A stretch of 64,000 nucleotides of DNA from Pseudomonas kribbensis (GTDB lineage: Bacteria > Pseudomonadota > Gammaproteobacteria > Pseudomonadales > Pseudomonadaceae). Under the pieces are notes generated by a model, which was not told where the DNA came from, made no database searches, and was given only the letters and a program-made list of their open reading frames with translations. The DNA lies in the NCBI RefSeq assembly GCF_003352185.1, contig NZ_CP029608.1, positions 3,348,001 to 3,412,000 of the forward strand, in the 5' to 3' direction. This document shows, in pieces, positions 1 to 8,831 of this stretch (position 1 is the stretch's first letter; each line of letters starts with the position of its first letter). The translations under genes were made by a program, and so were the position numbers.

Positions 1-536
1 TGGGCATCATCGGCATGGGGCGGATCGGTGAGGCGTTGGCCCAGCGCGGGCATTTCGGGTTCGGGATGCCGGTCATCTATCACAGCCAGTCGCGAAAGCC
101 GGCGGTCGAGGCGCGATTCGATGCGCAGTACCGCAGTCTGGAGGATCTGCTGCGGCAGGCGGACTTCATTTGCCTCACGTTGCCGCTGACGGCGCAGACT
201 GAAGGCTTGATTGGCGCAGAACAGTTTGCGTTGATGCGCCCGGAAAGCATCTTCATCAACATTTCACGGGGCAAGGTTGTAGATGAAGCGGCGATGATCG
301 AGACCTTGCGGCACAACCGGATTCGCGCTGCGGGGCTGGATGTGTTCGAGCGTGAGCCGCTGAATCATGACTCGCCGTTGTTGCAGTTGAACAACGTGGT
401 GGCGACACCGCATATGGGTTCGGCGACCCATGAAACGCGAGAAGCGATGGCGCGGTGTGCGGTGGAGAATCTGTTGGCGGCGTTGGGTGGGGAGAAGCCA
501 ATGAATCTGGTGAACTCATCAGCTTGGCAGAGCTGA
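1..536 (+). CDS. D-2-hydroxyacid dehydrogenase (glyoxylate/hydroxypyruvate/2-ketogluconate reductase type), 3' part
   Basis: The gene enters the window from the left and only its last ~178 residues are present. They begin inside the NAD(P)-binding Rossmann loop (GMGRIG) and continue through the family signature [12 protein letters not shown] with the substrate-binding Arg, the catalytic Glu in FEREPL and the catalytic His in TPHMGSAT. The family reduces 2-keto acids such as glyoxylate, hydroxypyruvate or 2-ketogluconate with NAD(P)H in the cytoplasm. A glycerate kinase 3.2 kb away makes hydroxypyruvate/glycerate metabolism plausible, but the residues seen do not decide the substrate. The gene ends just before a REP pair. 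Confidence 0.85.
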   Translation, partial: GIIGMGRIGEALAQRGHFGFGMPVIYHSQSRKPAVEARFDAQYRSLEDLLRQADFICLTLPLTAQTEGLIGAEQFALMRPESIFINISRGKVVDEAAMIETLRHNRIRAAGLDVFEREPLNHDSPLLQLNNVVATPHMGSATHETREAMARCAVENLLAALGGEKPMNLVNSSAWQS

Positions 537-557
537 AACTCTCAGCGCTTGTACCGG

Positions 558-637
558 CCCTTTCGCGAGCAGGCTCGCTCCCACAGGTCTTGTGTACACC
601 GCAGTACACTTTGGGAGCGAGCCTGCTCGCGAAGGGG
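558..637. repeat. REP inverted pair (BIME-like)
   Basis: Two copies of a ~26-bp GC-rich palindromic unit face each other: 558-585 contains TTCGCGAGCAGGCTCGCTCC and 612-637 holds its reverse complement, separated by 26 bp. Each unit can also fold on itself (GCGAGCAGGCTCGC). This is the usual form of Pseudomonas REP doublets in the gap between convergent genes, here between the dehydrogenase and the aminotransferase. Confidence 0.85.
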
Positions 638-660
638 CCAGTCAAGACAACACAGAACCT

Positions 661-1848
661 TCAGGCGCTGCGCACTTGCAGAAGCTGCGCAGCGCACAAG
701 GCAATCCGCGAACACGCATCCGCCAGCTTCACCCGATCCACCACCAGCCCGATACGGATGTGCCCCGCCGCACTGGGTCCGAACGCTTCACCGGCCAGCA
801 CCGAAACTCCATACCCTTCCAGCAGCCGCTCGGCAAAACCCTGCGCGCCGATCCCGGTCTGGCGCACATCGACCATCACGAACATCCCGCCATCCGGCCT
901 GATCGGGTACAACCCCGGACAGCCGCGCAACCGCTCGCACACCAGATCCCGGCGCAACCGGTATTCCTCGCGCATCTGCGTCACTTCCGGCAAATCCTTC
1001 TCCAGCGCGACCTGCGCGGCTTTCTGTACGAAGTCTGGCAGACCGAACAGCATGCTCAACGACAGATTCACCAGATGCTCGGCCAACGGCTTGGGCCCGA
1101 TCATCCAGCCGATGCGCCACCCGGTCATCGCATGGGATTTGGACAGGCTATTGATAGTCGCCGTGCGCTCGGCCATGCCCGGCAGGCTCGCCGGGCTGAC
1201 ATGCGAGCCTTCGTATAACAATTCGCTGTAGACCTCATCGCTGATCAGCCACAGGTCATGACGGATGCACAGCGCTGCCAGCTCCTGCCAGATCAGCAAC
1301 GACAGACTGGCGCCGGAAGGATTGTTGGGACTGTTGAGCAGCATGGCCCGAGTCTTCGGGGTGATGCGCGCCGCGACATCCACCGGATCGACACGAAAGC
1401 CGTTTTCCGGCCGCACTGGCACCGGCACGACGGTTGCGCCACAGGCGCCGAAAACACCTTCGTAGGTGACATACATGGGTTCGGCGACGATGACCTCATC
1501 GCCCGGATCGAGCAGACATTGCGCCACCGAATACACCGCGCATTGCGCGCCCGGCAGCACAATCACATGGTCAGCGTCCACGTCCTGGCCGCTGCGTCGC
1601 CAATGACGCTCGGCGATCCTTTTGCGCAGCTCCATCCGGCCGCGCACTTCGGAATAATGGGTATCGCCCGCCAACAGGCTGTCGATGGCGCCGTGGATGA
1701 TCGGCAGCGGTGTATCGAAATCCGGATCACCCACCGATAGCAGCAATACATCGACCCCTTCGGCGCGCAGCTCCAGCGCTCGGTCGTGAATCCGCCAGGC
1801 CGCTGCTCCCTCCCCGGCGATTCGTTGGGTCAAGGCTGAATAGCGCAT
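661..1848 (-). CDS. aruH: Pyridoxal-phosphate aminotransferase, probable arginine:pyruvate transaminase
   Basis: The 395-residue protein is a class I/II fold-type I aminotransferase. The Schiff-base lysine is K237 in SLSKSHAMTGWR; NSPNNPSGA near 172-180, ISDEVYSELL near 202-211 and the C-terminal carboxylate-binding Arg in GHIRIGL are all present. From memory the whole sequence is close to P. aeruginosa AruH, which starts the arginine transaminase pathway by moving the alpha-amino group of arginine to pyruvate. No aruI decarboxylase or aruRS two-component genes are next to it, so the substrate assignment is inferred from sequence alone. A chemoreceptor gene ends 41 nt upstream on the same strand and may share its transcript. 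Confidence 0.75.
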   Translation of the reverse strand: MRYSALTQRIAGEGAAAWRIHDRALELRAEGVDVLLLSVGDPDFDTPLPIIHGAIDSLLAGDTHYSEVRGRMELRKRIAERHWRRSGQDVDADHVIVLPGAQCAVYSVAQCLLDPGDEVIVAEPMYVTYEGVFGACGATVVPVPVRPENGFRVDPVDVAARITPKTRAMLLNSPNNPSGASLSLLIWQELAALCIRHDLWLISDEVYSELLYEGSHVSPASLPGMAERTATINSLSKSHAMTGWRIGWMIGPKPLAEHLVNLSLSMLFGLPDFVQKAAQVALEKDLPEVTQMREEYRLRRDLVCERLRGCPGLYPIRPDGGMFVMVDVRQTGIGAQGFAERLLEGYGVSVLAGEAFGPSAAGHIRIGLVVDRVKLADACSRIALCAAQLLQVRSA

Positions 1849-1889
1849 GTACGTCTCCTGATTGCGCGGTCTCCAGCCTTCACCCTAGG

Positions 1890-3515
1890 TCAAATCACAA
1901 ACCGCGCCACCATCGCATTCAAATCCACCGCCAGACGCGACAGTTCGTGAGTGGCGGCGCTGGTCTGGTTGGCCCCGGCCGCCGATTGGGTGGCCAGATC
2001 GCGGATATTCACCAGGTTGCGGTCGACTTCACGGGACACTTGCGCCTGCTCTTCGGACGCACTGGCGATTACCAGATTGCGCTCGTTGATCTGGTGAATC
2101 GATTGAGTAATCTGCTCCAGCGCGACGCCGGCGGCACGGGCCATTTCCAGAGTTGTCTGGGTGCGCTGGTTGCTTTGCTGCATCGACTCGACCGCTTCGC
2201 CGGTGCCGTTCTGGATGCCGGCGACCATTTTTTCGATTTCCTGAGTCGATTGCGCGGTGCGGTGAGCCAGGGCACGAACCTCGTCTGCCACCACGGCGAA
2301 ACCACGCCCGGCTTCACCGGCACGGGCCGCTTCGATGGCAGCGTTGAGTGCCAGAAGGTTGGTCTGTTCGGCGATGGCACGGATCACGTCCAGCACCTTG
2401 CCGATGTCGCGGCCCTGAGCGGCGAGGCCTTCGATCATCTGTGCGGTGTTCTGCACGTCCCGGGTCATGGTCTGGATCGCATCGACGGTTTTCACCACTT
2501 GATCGCGACCTTCACGGGCGGCGTGGGTGGACTGGTTCGACGCTTCGGAGGTCGACACCGCGTTGCGTGCCACCTCTTCCACCGCTGCAGTCATTTCGTT
2601 GACGGCGGTGGCGGCCTGTTCGATTTCGTCGTTCTGCTGTTGCAGGCCACGGGACGCTTCTTCGGTCACGGCGCTGAGTTCTTCGGCAGCGGCGCCCAGT
2701 TGCGTGGCGGAACCGGCAATCTGCTCGATGGTCTTGCGCAGGTTTGCCTGCATCACAGACAAGGCTTCCAGCAGACGCGCCGGTTCGTCCTTGCCGTCAA
2801 CTTCAATGGCTTTGGTCAGGTTGCCGCCGGCGATGGTTTGCGCAGCGGCCACGGCACGGTTCAACGGGGTGACGATGCTGCGGGTCAGCATCAAGGCCAG
2901 CAGCACGGTAGCCACAGCGGCAATGATTGCGACGATAACCACGCCGGTGATGGCGCTGTCGTAATGTTCGCCCGCCTCTTGTGCAGCACCTTTGGCGCCG
3001 GCGGCGTTGATCGCAATCAGTTTGTTGAGCTGCTCGCCCATCAGGTCGGTGCCGTCCTTGATCTTCGTGTTGATCAGGGTGCGCATGTCCTCGACCTTGT
3101 CCTGGCGGGACAGCTCCATCATCTGGTTCTGGGCTTGCAGGTAGTTGTCCAGTGTCGTCGTGAACGCCTGATATTGTGCCTTCTCATCGCTATCGGCCGG
3201 CAATGCGGCGTAGGCGGCCTGGGCGCTGCGCACCTTGTCGACGAGGACGCCGATGCGGGTCTGTGCATCCTGCAGACCAGCGGCGTCTCGGTTGACCAGA
3301 ATGCGGAAAGAGAGGATCCGCAGGCGCAAGACGTTTTCCGTCACCACGCCAAGGTAGGCGACGCTGGGCAACTGATTTGTCTGCATCTCGACGGACGCCT
3401 GGCGGATGACCGACATGCGGTTGACGGCGAACACGCCGAGCACGATCACCAACAGGGCAATAAAGGCAAAACCGAGGAAGGCACGGGGCGCGATGTTCAG
3501 ATTACGCAAGGACAT
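1890..3515 (-). CDS. Methyl-accepting chemotaxis protein, 4HB-type sensor
   Basis: The 541-residue chemoreceptor has an N-terminal membrane helix (about 11-31), a periplasmic domain of ~155 residues with the helical character of four-helix-bundle sensors, a second membrane helix (about 189-211), a HAMP linker and a long cytoplasmic coiled coil. The invariant hairpin tip that binds CheA/CheW is intact ([20 protein letters not shown]). There is no C-terminal CheR-binding pentapeptide; the protein ends VARFVI. The ligand cannot be read from sequence. Its position 41 nt upstream of the AruH-like gene suggests, but does not prove, sensing of an amino acid. Confidence 0.9.
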   Translation of the reverse strand: MSLRNLNIAPRAFLGFAFIALLVIVLGVFAVNRMSVIRQASVEMQTNQLPSVAYLGVVTENVLRLRILSFRILVNRDAAGLQDAQTRIGVLVDKVRSAQAAYAALPADSDEKAQYQAFTTTLDNYLQAQNQMMELSRQDKVEDMRTLINTKIKDGTDLMGEQLNKLIAINAAGAKGAAQEAGEHYDSAITGVVIVAIIAAVATVLLALMLTRSIVTPLNRAVAAAQTIAGGNLTKAIEVDGKDEPARLLEALSVMQANLRKTIEQIAGSATQLGAAAEELSAVTEEASRGLQQQNDEIEQAATAVNEMTAAVEEVARNAVSTSEASNQSTHAAREGRDQVVKTVDAIQTMTRDVQNTAQMIEGLAAQGRDIGKVLDVIRAIAEQTNLLALNAAIEAARAGEAGRGFAVVADEVRALAHRTAQSTQEIEKMVAGIQNGTGEAVESMQQSNQRTQTTLEMARAAGVALEQITQSIHQINERNLVIASASEEQAQVSREVDRNLVNIRDLATQSAAGANQTSAATHELSRLAVDLNAMVARFVI

Positions 3516-3739
3516 AGTAGGACTCTCGGATGATTGAAACTGCGAGCGTCCATGCCGTAATCACTGCCCCGCGAGAGCGGGTTTCAGTCCGGCGTCACTG
3601 TGCTGGGAAATCTTCTGTGCGCCTGATCGCTGTATCGGCCAGGCTTTAGGAAGTTTGCGTGTAAAGAAGAAATATTTTTCAAAGTGTTGCGAGTGTTTCG
3701 CTATTGAAACACCCGACGTTTTAGATGATGGGTGACAGG

Positions 3740-4879
3740 TCAGGCCGGAGTTGCCATGCGCCAGACGCGGGCAATGTCCGTGGCACGTTCGCGCAACAGA
3801 CGCGGCGCTTCGGCGCAGGCTTGTTCGAGGGTCATCGGACCACTGGTGACGGCGAATGCCGCATCGATGCCGTTCTCGTAGAGCGCCTGATAACCCTCGC
3901 CCAGAGTGCCGGCGATGACAATCACCGGTACGCCATGTTGCTTGGCGATCCGAGCCACGCCGAACGGAGTTTTGCCGCGCAGGGTCTGGGCATCGAAACG
4001 CCCTTCGCCAGTGATAACCAGATCCGCACCTTTGACGGCATCGGCCAGCCCGACCAGCTCCGCGACCACTTCAACCCCGGCCTGAAACCGTGCGCCGAGA
4101 AACGCCTTGGCCGCAAAACCCAGTCCACCCGCTGCACCGCTGCCCGGCTCGTCCCGAACATCCTTGCCCAACGCTTGCGCGCAGAGTTCGGCGAAGTGAC
4201 CGAGGGCTTGATCCAGTTGCTGCACTTGCGCCGGGGATGCGCCTTTCTGCGGGCCGAAAATCGCCGAGGCGCCGTGAGGGCCGCACAGCGGATTGTTGAC
4301 GTCGGCGGCGATGTCGAAACGGACTTGTGCCAGACGCGGGTCAAGTTCACTCAGGTCCAGTCGTGCGAGTTGCGCCAGCGCCAGACCGCCCGGCACCAGT
4401 GATTGCCCTTGAGCATCCAGCAGTTTCACGCCCAGCGCCTGCATCGCGCCGGCGCCACCGTCGTTGGTGGCGCTGCCGCCGATGGCCAGAATCACCCGTT
4501 GTGCGCCGGCGTCCAGCGCTGCACGGATCAGTTCGCCGGTGCCGAACGTGCTGCTGATGCACGCATCCCGCTGCCCTGGCGGCACCAGTTGCAAGCCGCT
4601 GGCTTCTGCCATTTCGATGATCGCGGTGTGGTTGTGCGGCAGCCAGCCCCACGCGGCTTCGACCGCCGCGCCCAACGGGCCACGCACACGGGTACGGCGC
4701 AGTTCGCCCTCGCAGGCGTCGAGAATCGACTCCACCGTCCCTTCGCCACCGTCGGCCATCGGGCATTTGACCAGCGTCGCCTGCGGCCAGACCTGCGCCA
4801 GGCCCAGGGCGATGGCTTCTGCAACGCCTTGGGCACTCAGGCTGTCCTTGAACGAATCGGGGGCGATGACGATTTTCAT
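3740..4879 (-). CDS. Glycerate kinase (GarK/GlxK family)
   Basis: The 379-residue protein starts with the family hallmark MKIVIAPDSFKDS and contains ADGGEGT and GGSATNDGGAG, typical of family-1 glycerate kinases, which make 2-phosphoglycerate from D-glycerate and ATP. I take the start at 4879 because it has GGAG about 9 nt upstream and gives the usual N-terminus; an in-frame start at 4948 adds 23 unrelated residues. It is transcribed just downstream of the CdaR gene and probably with it. Together with the divergent MFS transporter this looks like a unit for using glycerate or sugar diacids. Confidence 0.9.
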   Translation of the reverse strand: MKIVIAPDSFKDSLSAQGVAEAIALGLAQVWPQATLVKCPMADGGEGTVESILDACEGELRRTRVRGPLGAAVEAAWGWLPHNHTAIIEMAEASGLQLVPPGQRDACISSTFGTGELIRAALDAGAQRVILAIGGSATNDGGAGAMQALGVKLLDAQGQSLVPGGLALAQLARLDLSELDPRLAQVRFDIAADVNNPLCGPHGASAIFGPQKGASPAQVQQLDQALGHFAELCAQALGKDVRDEPGSGAAGGLGFAAKAFLGARFQAGVEVVAELVGLADAVKGADLVITGEGRFDAQTLRGKTPFGVARIAKQHGVPVIVIAGTLGEGYQALYENGIDAAFAVTSGPMTLEQACAEAPRLLRERATDIARVWRMATPA

Positions 4880-4970
4880 GCGAATTCTCCAGTTCCAATG
4901 CCCCTCATGCTGCCAGTCGCTTGAAACGTTGACGCCTGTCCGCTGCACAAGTGGCGCAGGCGTTTATTGT

Positions 4971-6095
4971 TCATTTCGACAAATCGTCAGTCTGTGGCAG
5001 CAATTGCACCCCGAGATACAGCGCCAACATGCCGTCGAGCCTCAGCGGATCGACCCCGCTCAACTCGGCAATCCGCTCCATCCGATAACGCAGGCTGTTG
5101 CGGTGAATCCCCAAGGCATCGGCGCAGGCCTGGCTTTGCCCGTCGTGATCGCACCAACTGCGCAAGGTCGCGAGCAACTGGCCATTGCTGTCCTTGGCGA
5201 TGACTTTGCGCAACGGTTTAAGCAGTTCATCCAGCGCATCATCGTTGCGATGGCGCCAGAGCATCACCGGCAGGCGATAGCGATTGAGAGTCAGCAGTCG
5301 TGAACGGGGCAGCACTTCGCGGCCATAGGCGAGCAAGTCGCCGACCCGCCGATAACAACGGCGCAGCCCGGTCAGCCCGTCGGCCTGCCCGCCGACCGCA
5401 ATGCGCAGGATGTTCCAACCGAGGCCATCGAGTTTTTCCAGCAGGCGATCATGCTCGACGTTCTGACTTGCCGGCCGGCACCACAGCAGCGACGACTTGG
5501 CTGAACTCACGCACCAACTGTCCGGATAGCGCGACATCAGCCAGGCACTCAGCGCCTCGACGGTTTGCCCCGGCCCGTGCTCCAGGCCCAACTCAAACAG
5601 ATAAGGCACCCGCGTCAGTTGCGGTTTCAACCCGAGCTGCTGGGCCTCGTCGACCAGCCTTGGCGAATCACCCGCTTCGCTCAACAGCAGCGCGAGCAAG
5701 TCATCGCAACGTTGCCGCCGCCACTGCTGCTCGGATTGCTGATTGCGCTGGCCAACGAGCATTTCAGCCGTCATGCGCACCAGCTCGGCGTAAGTACGCA
5801 GTTGCTCTGGCTCGCCGGTAATGCCGAGTACGCCGATCAAACGCTGATCGAGCAACAACGGCAGATTGATCCCCGGCTGCACGCCCTTCAAATGCACCGC
5901 CGTCTGCGCGTCGATCTCCACCACCCGCCCGTTGGCCAGCACCAGTTGCGCGCCTTCGTGGCGGGTGTTGATCCGCTCCGGTTCGCCGCTGCCGAGGATC
6001 AGCCCCTGGCTGTCCATGACGTTGACGTTGTAGGGCAAAATGGCCATGGCCCGGTCGACGATGTCCTGGGCGAGGTCGTGATCGAGTTCGAACAT
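4971..6095 (-). CDS. cdaR: CdaR-family transcriptional regulator (sugar diacid sensing)
   Basis: The 374-residue protein begins FELDHDLAQDIVDRAMAILP, the diacid-recognition domain, followed by a GAF-like central part and a C-terminal PucR-type helix-turn-helix (ACADALGIHRNSLRYRMERI). E. coli CdaR activates galactarate, glucarate and glycerate genes when it binds these acids. The start at 6095 gives the standard N-terminus and has AAGGA about 10 nt upstream; the longer frame to 6191 adds a low-complexity extension. It lies between glycerate kinase and a divergent transporter, its likely targets. Confidence 0.88.
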   Translation of the reverse strand: MFELDHDLAQDIVDRAMAILPYNVNVMDSQGLILGSGEPERINTRHEGAQLVLANGRVVEIDAQTAVHLKGVQPGINLPLLLDQRLIGVLGITGEPEQLRTYAELVRMTAEMLVGQRNQQSEQQWRRQRCDDLLALLLSEAGDSPRLVDEAQQLGLKPQLTRVPYLFELGLEHGPGQTVEALSAWLMSRYPDSWCVSSAKSSLLWCRPASQNVEHDRLLEKLDGLGWNILRIAVGGQADGLTGLRRCYRRVGDLLAYGREVLPRSRLLTLNRYRLPVMLWRHRNDDALDELLKPLRKVIAKDSNGQLLATLRSWCDHDGQSQACADALGIHRNSLRYRMERIAELSGVDPLRLDGMLALYLGVQLLPQTDDLSK

Positions 6096-6265
6096 AAGGG
6101 GAAAATCCTTGAAAACAGGCGCGGACGGTTGTTCACCCGCACAGGGTCTGCCGGCAAACCCTGTGCTCAGGCACAAAGACAATCCGGCCAAAGGTGACCG
6201 AGACTCTCAGGGCGATCAACGTTACCCTTTGCATCGCAAAAAATCATAATAAAGAGAGAGCCGCC

Positions 6266-7576
6266 ATGTCGCAGAGCGCCGCTGCCGCCCAGACCATTGC
6301 TGACGATAAAAATGCCGTCTACAAACGCATCACCCTGCGTTTGATCCCCTTCATCTTCATCTGCTACCTGTTCAACTACCTCGACCGGGTCAACGTTGGA
6401 TTCGCCAAACTGCAGATGCTCGACGCGCTGAAATTCAGCGAAACCGTGTACGGCCTCGGTGCCGGTATCTTCTTCATCGGCTACGTGCTGTGCGGCGTGC
6501 CGAGCAACCTGGCCCTGACCAAATTCGGCCCACGGCGCTGGATCGCGCTGATGATGATCACCTGGGGCACGCTGTCGACCTGCCTGCTGTTCGTCACCAC
6601 ACCGACCCAGTTCTACACCCTGCGCCTGTTCACCGGCGCGGCTGAAGCCGGGTTCTTCCCGGGCGTTGTGCTGTATCTCTCGCAGTGGTTCCCGACCTTC
6701 CGCCGTGGCCGGATCATGGCGCTGTTCATGTCGGCGATTCCGGTGTCCGGCCTGCTCGGCAGCCCGTTTTCCGGCTGGATCCTCAATCACTTCGCTGCGG
6801 GCCAGGGCGGTCTGGCCGGCTGGCAGTGGATGTTCCTGCTGCAAGGCATTCCGACTGTAATCCTCGGCGCACTCGCCTACTTCCTGTTGAGCGACAACTT
6901 CGCCGCTGCCAAGTGGCTGACCCCGCACGAACGTTCGGTGCTGGAAGCGGATCAGGCGGAAGACCTGGCGAACAAACCGAAAACCACCTCCGATTCGCTG
7001 ATCGCCGTGTTCAAGAACCCGGCGATCTGGGCCTTCGGCCTGATCTACTTCTGCATCCAGAGCGGCGTGTACGCGATCAACTTCTGGCTGCCGTCGATCA
7101 TCAAGAACCTCGGTTTCAGCGATAACCTGGTGATCGGCTGGTTGAGCGCGATTCCGTATCTGCTGGCGGCGGTATTCATGCTGGTGGTCGGTCGTTCGGC
7201 GGACTTGCGCAAAGAACGTCGCTGGCATCTGGTGGTGCCGATGTTGATGGGTGCTGTCGGCCTGTTGATCGCGGTGAACTTCGCGGCGAATCCGGCGATT
7301 GCGATTCTCGGCCTGACCATTGCGACCATGGGCGCGCTGACCGGTCTACCGATGTTCTGGCCTGTGCCGACCGCCATGTTGAGCGCGGGTGCTGCGGCGG
7401 GTGGTCTGGCGTTGATCAACTCCATGGGGCAGATGGCCGGATTCCTCAGTCCTTATCTGGTGGGTTGGGTCAAGGACAGCACCGGGTCGACTGATGCGGC
7501 GCTTTATCTGCTGGCGGGTGTGATCGTTGGCGGGAGTCTGCTGGCGTTGCGGATGACGCGGACCTTGCGGGCCTGA
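6266..7576 (+). CDS. MFS transporter, anion:cation symporter (phthalate/tartrate/glucarate) type
   Basis: The 436-residue protein has 12 hydrophobic segments. The N-terminal motif FNYLDRVNVGFAKLQM is characteristic of the ACS family of organic-anion symporters (glucarate, tartrate, phthalate, 4-hydroxyphenylacetate carriers). The start at 6266 follows AAAGAGAGAG. The gene is divergent from cdaR across 170 bp and is followed by a strong terminator. Context points to uptake of glycerate or a sugar diacid; the substrate is inferred. Confidence 0.88.
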   Translation: MSQSAAAAQTIADDKNAVYKRITLRLIPFIFICYLFNYLDRVNVGFAKLQMLDALKFSETVYGLGAGIFFIGYVLCGVPSNLALTKFGPRRWIALMMITWGTLSTCLLFVTTPTQFYTLRLFTGAAEAGFFPGVVLYLSQWFPTFRRGRIMALFMSAIPVSGLLGSPFSGWILNHFAAGQGGLAGWQWMFLLQGIPTVILGALAYFLLSDNFAAAKWLTPHERSVLEADQAEDLANKPKTTSDSLIAVFKNPAIWAFGLIYFCIQSGVYAINFWLPSIIKNLGFSDNLVIGWLSAIPYLLAAVFMLVVGRSADLRKERRWHLVVPMLMGAVGLLIAVNFAANPAIAILGLTIATMGALTGLPMFWPVPTAMLSAGAAAGGLALINSMGQMAGFLSPYLVGWVKDSTGSTDAALYLLAGVIVGGSLLALRMTRTLRA

Positions 7577-7593
7577 TTATCGGCAGACACACA

Positions 7594-7620
7594 AAAACGG
7601 CCCATTTCGGGCCGTTTTTT
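7594..7620 (+). terminator. Rho-independent terminator after the MFS gene
   Basis: The stem AAAACGGCCC / GGGCCGTTTT has a 4-nt loop and ends in a T run, 18 nt after the transporter stop. Because the stem is flanked by A and T it could also serve the opposite strand, where the DUF6124-like gene ends at 7640. Confidence 0.9.
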
Positions 7621-7639
7621 ATTGGCGCTCTACGATCGG

Positions 7640-8011
7640 TCAGGGCCGGGTTTCAACCGCTGTGTCCAGATTATCCAGCACCCGATTTACCGCCAGTTCC
7701 GCCAGCATGATCAGTTGCCCGATACCCAGCAGCACATGCCGCTGCGGCGCCTCGATCATCCCGGCGAAATCGCTGGCCATGGTTTTGGCGGAGGTCAGGG
7801 TTTCGCAGGCATCGGCCAATAGTTCTTCGCTCGGGATGCCGGGGGCGATGAGGTAGCGGGTGTTGGGTTTGAGCAGGGGTTTTCTGGGGTGGAACGGATT
7901 GAGGTAGTGATCGAGGGCGCGGTCGGCGGCTTCGTGGAATTTCTTGGAGTCGAGGGTTTCGTAGGGGGACGTTGAATCGGCTTCGGGCGGGTTGGGTGTT
8001 GGTTTGATCAC
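7640..8011 (-). CDS. DUF6124-like small conserved Pseudomonas protein
   Basis: The 123-residue acidic, mostly helical protein has a Pro-rich N-terminus (MIKPTPNPPE), a central FHEAADRALDHYL segment, the stretch IAPGIPSEELLADACETL, and a C-terminal helical half rich in A, L and M. I recognise the organisation as one of the many small Pseudomonas proteins of the DUF6124/DUF3077 kind, of unknown function. The gene has no neighbour on its strand and follows a ~200-bp structured leader (see 8040-8240). Confidence 0.75.
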   Translation of the reverse strand: MIKPTPNPPEADSTSPYETLDSKKFHEAADRALDHYLNPFHPRKPLLKPNTRYLIAPGIPSEELLADACETLTSAKTMASDFAGMIEAPQRHVLLGIGQLIMLAELAVNRVLDNLDTAVETRP

Positions 8012-8039
8012 GTTTGAATCTCCAAATCAGAAAAATGGA

Positions 8040-8240
8040 GCCATCAAACTTCGCTACCAAACGAAGAGGTGGTGGCCGTACACGGGTTGGTAGACCGGTG
8101 ACTTGGAGAACCGGCGCGCTCGAAAGCGCCCCGCGCATGGCCACCATAAAAGCACGGACGGTTAAGCGTCCGAATACGGTGAGTTGCGCAACAAGTCAGA
8201 ACCGGGCTACCAAACCCCATCGCTGTTTTTCAGCGACGAG
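8040..8240. ncRNA. Candidate structured RNA or cis-regulatory leader upstream of the DUF6124-like gene
   Basis: No convincing gene lies between 8012 and 8368. Part of the gap is full of pairing elements: a closing stem TGGTGGCC (8070-8077) with GGCCACCA (8139-8146); inside it CCGGT/ACCGG (8095-8113) and GGCGC/GCGCC (8113-8130); outside it CTTCG/CGAAG (8049-8066), GGACG/CGTCC (8156-8171), GTTGCGCAAC (8183-8192) and TCGCTG/CAGCGA with a T5 loop (8220-8236). The 10-mer GCTACCAAAC occurs at both ends (8053-8062, 8206-8215). The strand is undecided. No Rfam family was identified. Confidence 0.45.
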
Positions 8241-8368
8241 ATAACGATAAAACCCGGCCTATAAGCGCACAAGCCGGCGGATTCTGGCGCAGTCGTAGGC
8301 AACGGCGCAAGGTTGTGTAGCCTGGGGTGCGTGTCTGAACGTGTCCTTTAAACACCACGATTAAACAC

Positions 8369-8734
8369 TCATAAAATCCCCGTTTTTGCATCCAGCTCCA
8401 GCACCAATCCCCCCGGCATCTGCACAAAAATCTGCCAGATCCCGTCCTCCGGTACCTGCGCCAGTTGATACGGCAACCCACTGCCCTGCACCCGCTTCAA
8501 AACCACCGCCGCATCTTCATCTGTACGAAACGCAATATGACTCAACGCCGCCTCATCGAGCGCAGGCTGCTCAATCACATGCACCAACGCCTGCCTATCC
8601 TGATACAACCACCGCCCGGGAAACGGAAACGGCGGCCGCCGCCCCGGCGTCAATCCCAGTAACGCACCAAAAGCGTCCTGCAGCGCCTGACCGTCAGCGG
8701 TGTTGAAGGCGAGATGATCGAATGTCCACGTCAT
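8369..8734 (-). CDS. VOC (glyoxalase/dioxygenase fold) protein
   Basis: The 121-residue protein starts WTFDHLAFNTADG, contains LVHVIEQPAL and LSHIAFRTDED, and ends GGLVLELDAKTG, the beta-alpha-beta-beta-beta pattern and His/Glu metal positions of the vicinal oxygen chelate superfamily. The substrate is unknown. It is divergent from a LysR gene across 97 bp, a common regulator-target arrangement. Confidence 0.8.
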   Translation of the reverse strand: MTWTFDHLAFNTADGQALQDAFGALLGLTPGRRPPFPFPGRWLYQDRQALVHVIEQPALDEAALSHIAFRTDEDAAVVLKRVQGSGLPYQLAQVPEDGIWQIFVQMPGGLVLELDAKTGIL

Positions 8735-8831
8735 GTCTGTCTCCTGCAGTTATTCAGGATTCCAGTATCTGCGCTTGCCAATCCCGGAAAAATCCCGCAA
8801 AACGCCAAGGATCTTCAACGGATTTTTACTA

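Noticed and set aside
1710..3533. 607-codon open frame antisense to the chemoreceptor gene
   Set aside because: It is the shadow of a GC-rich gene on the other strand. Its translation is His/Gly/Arg-rich without any domain, while the opposite strand has a complete chemoreceptor.
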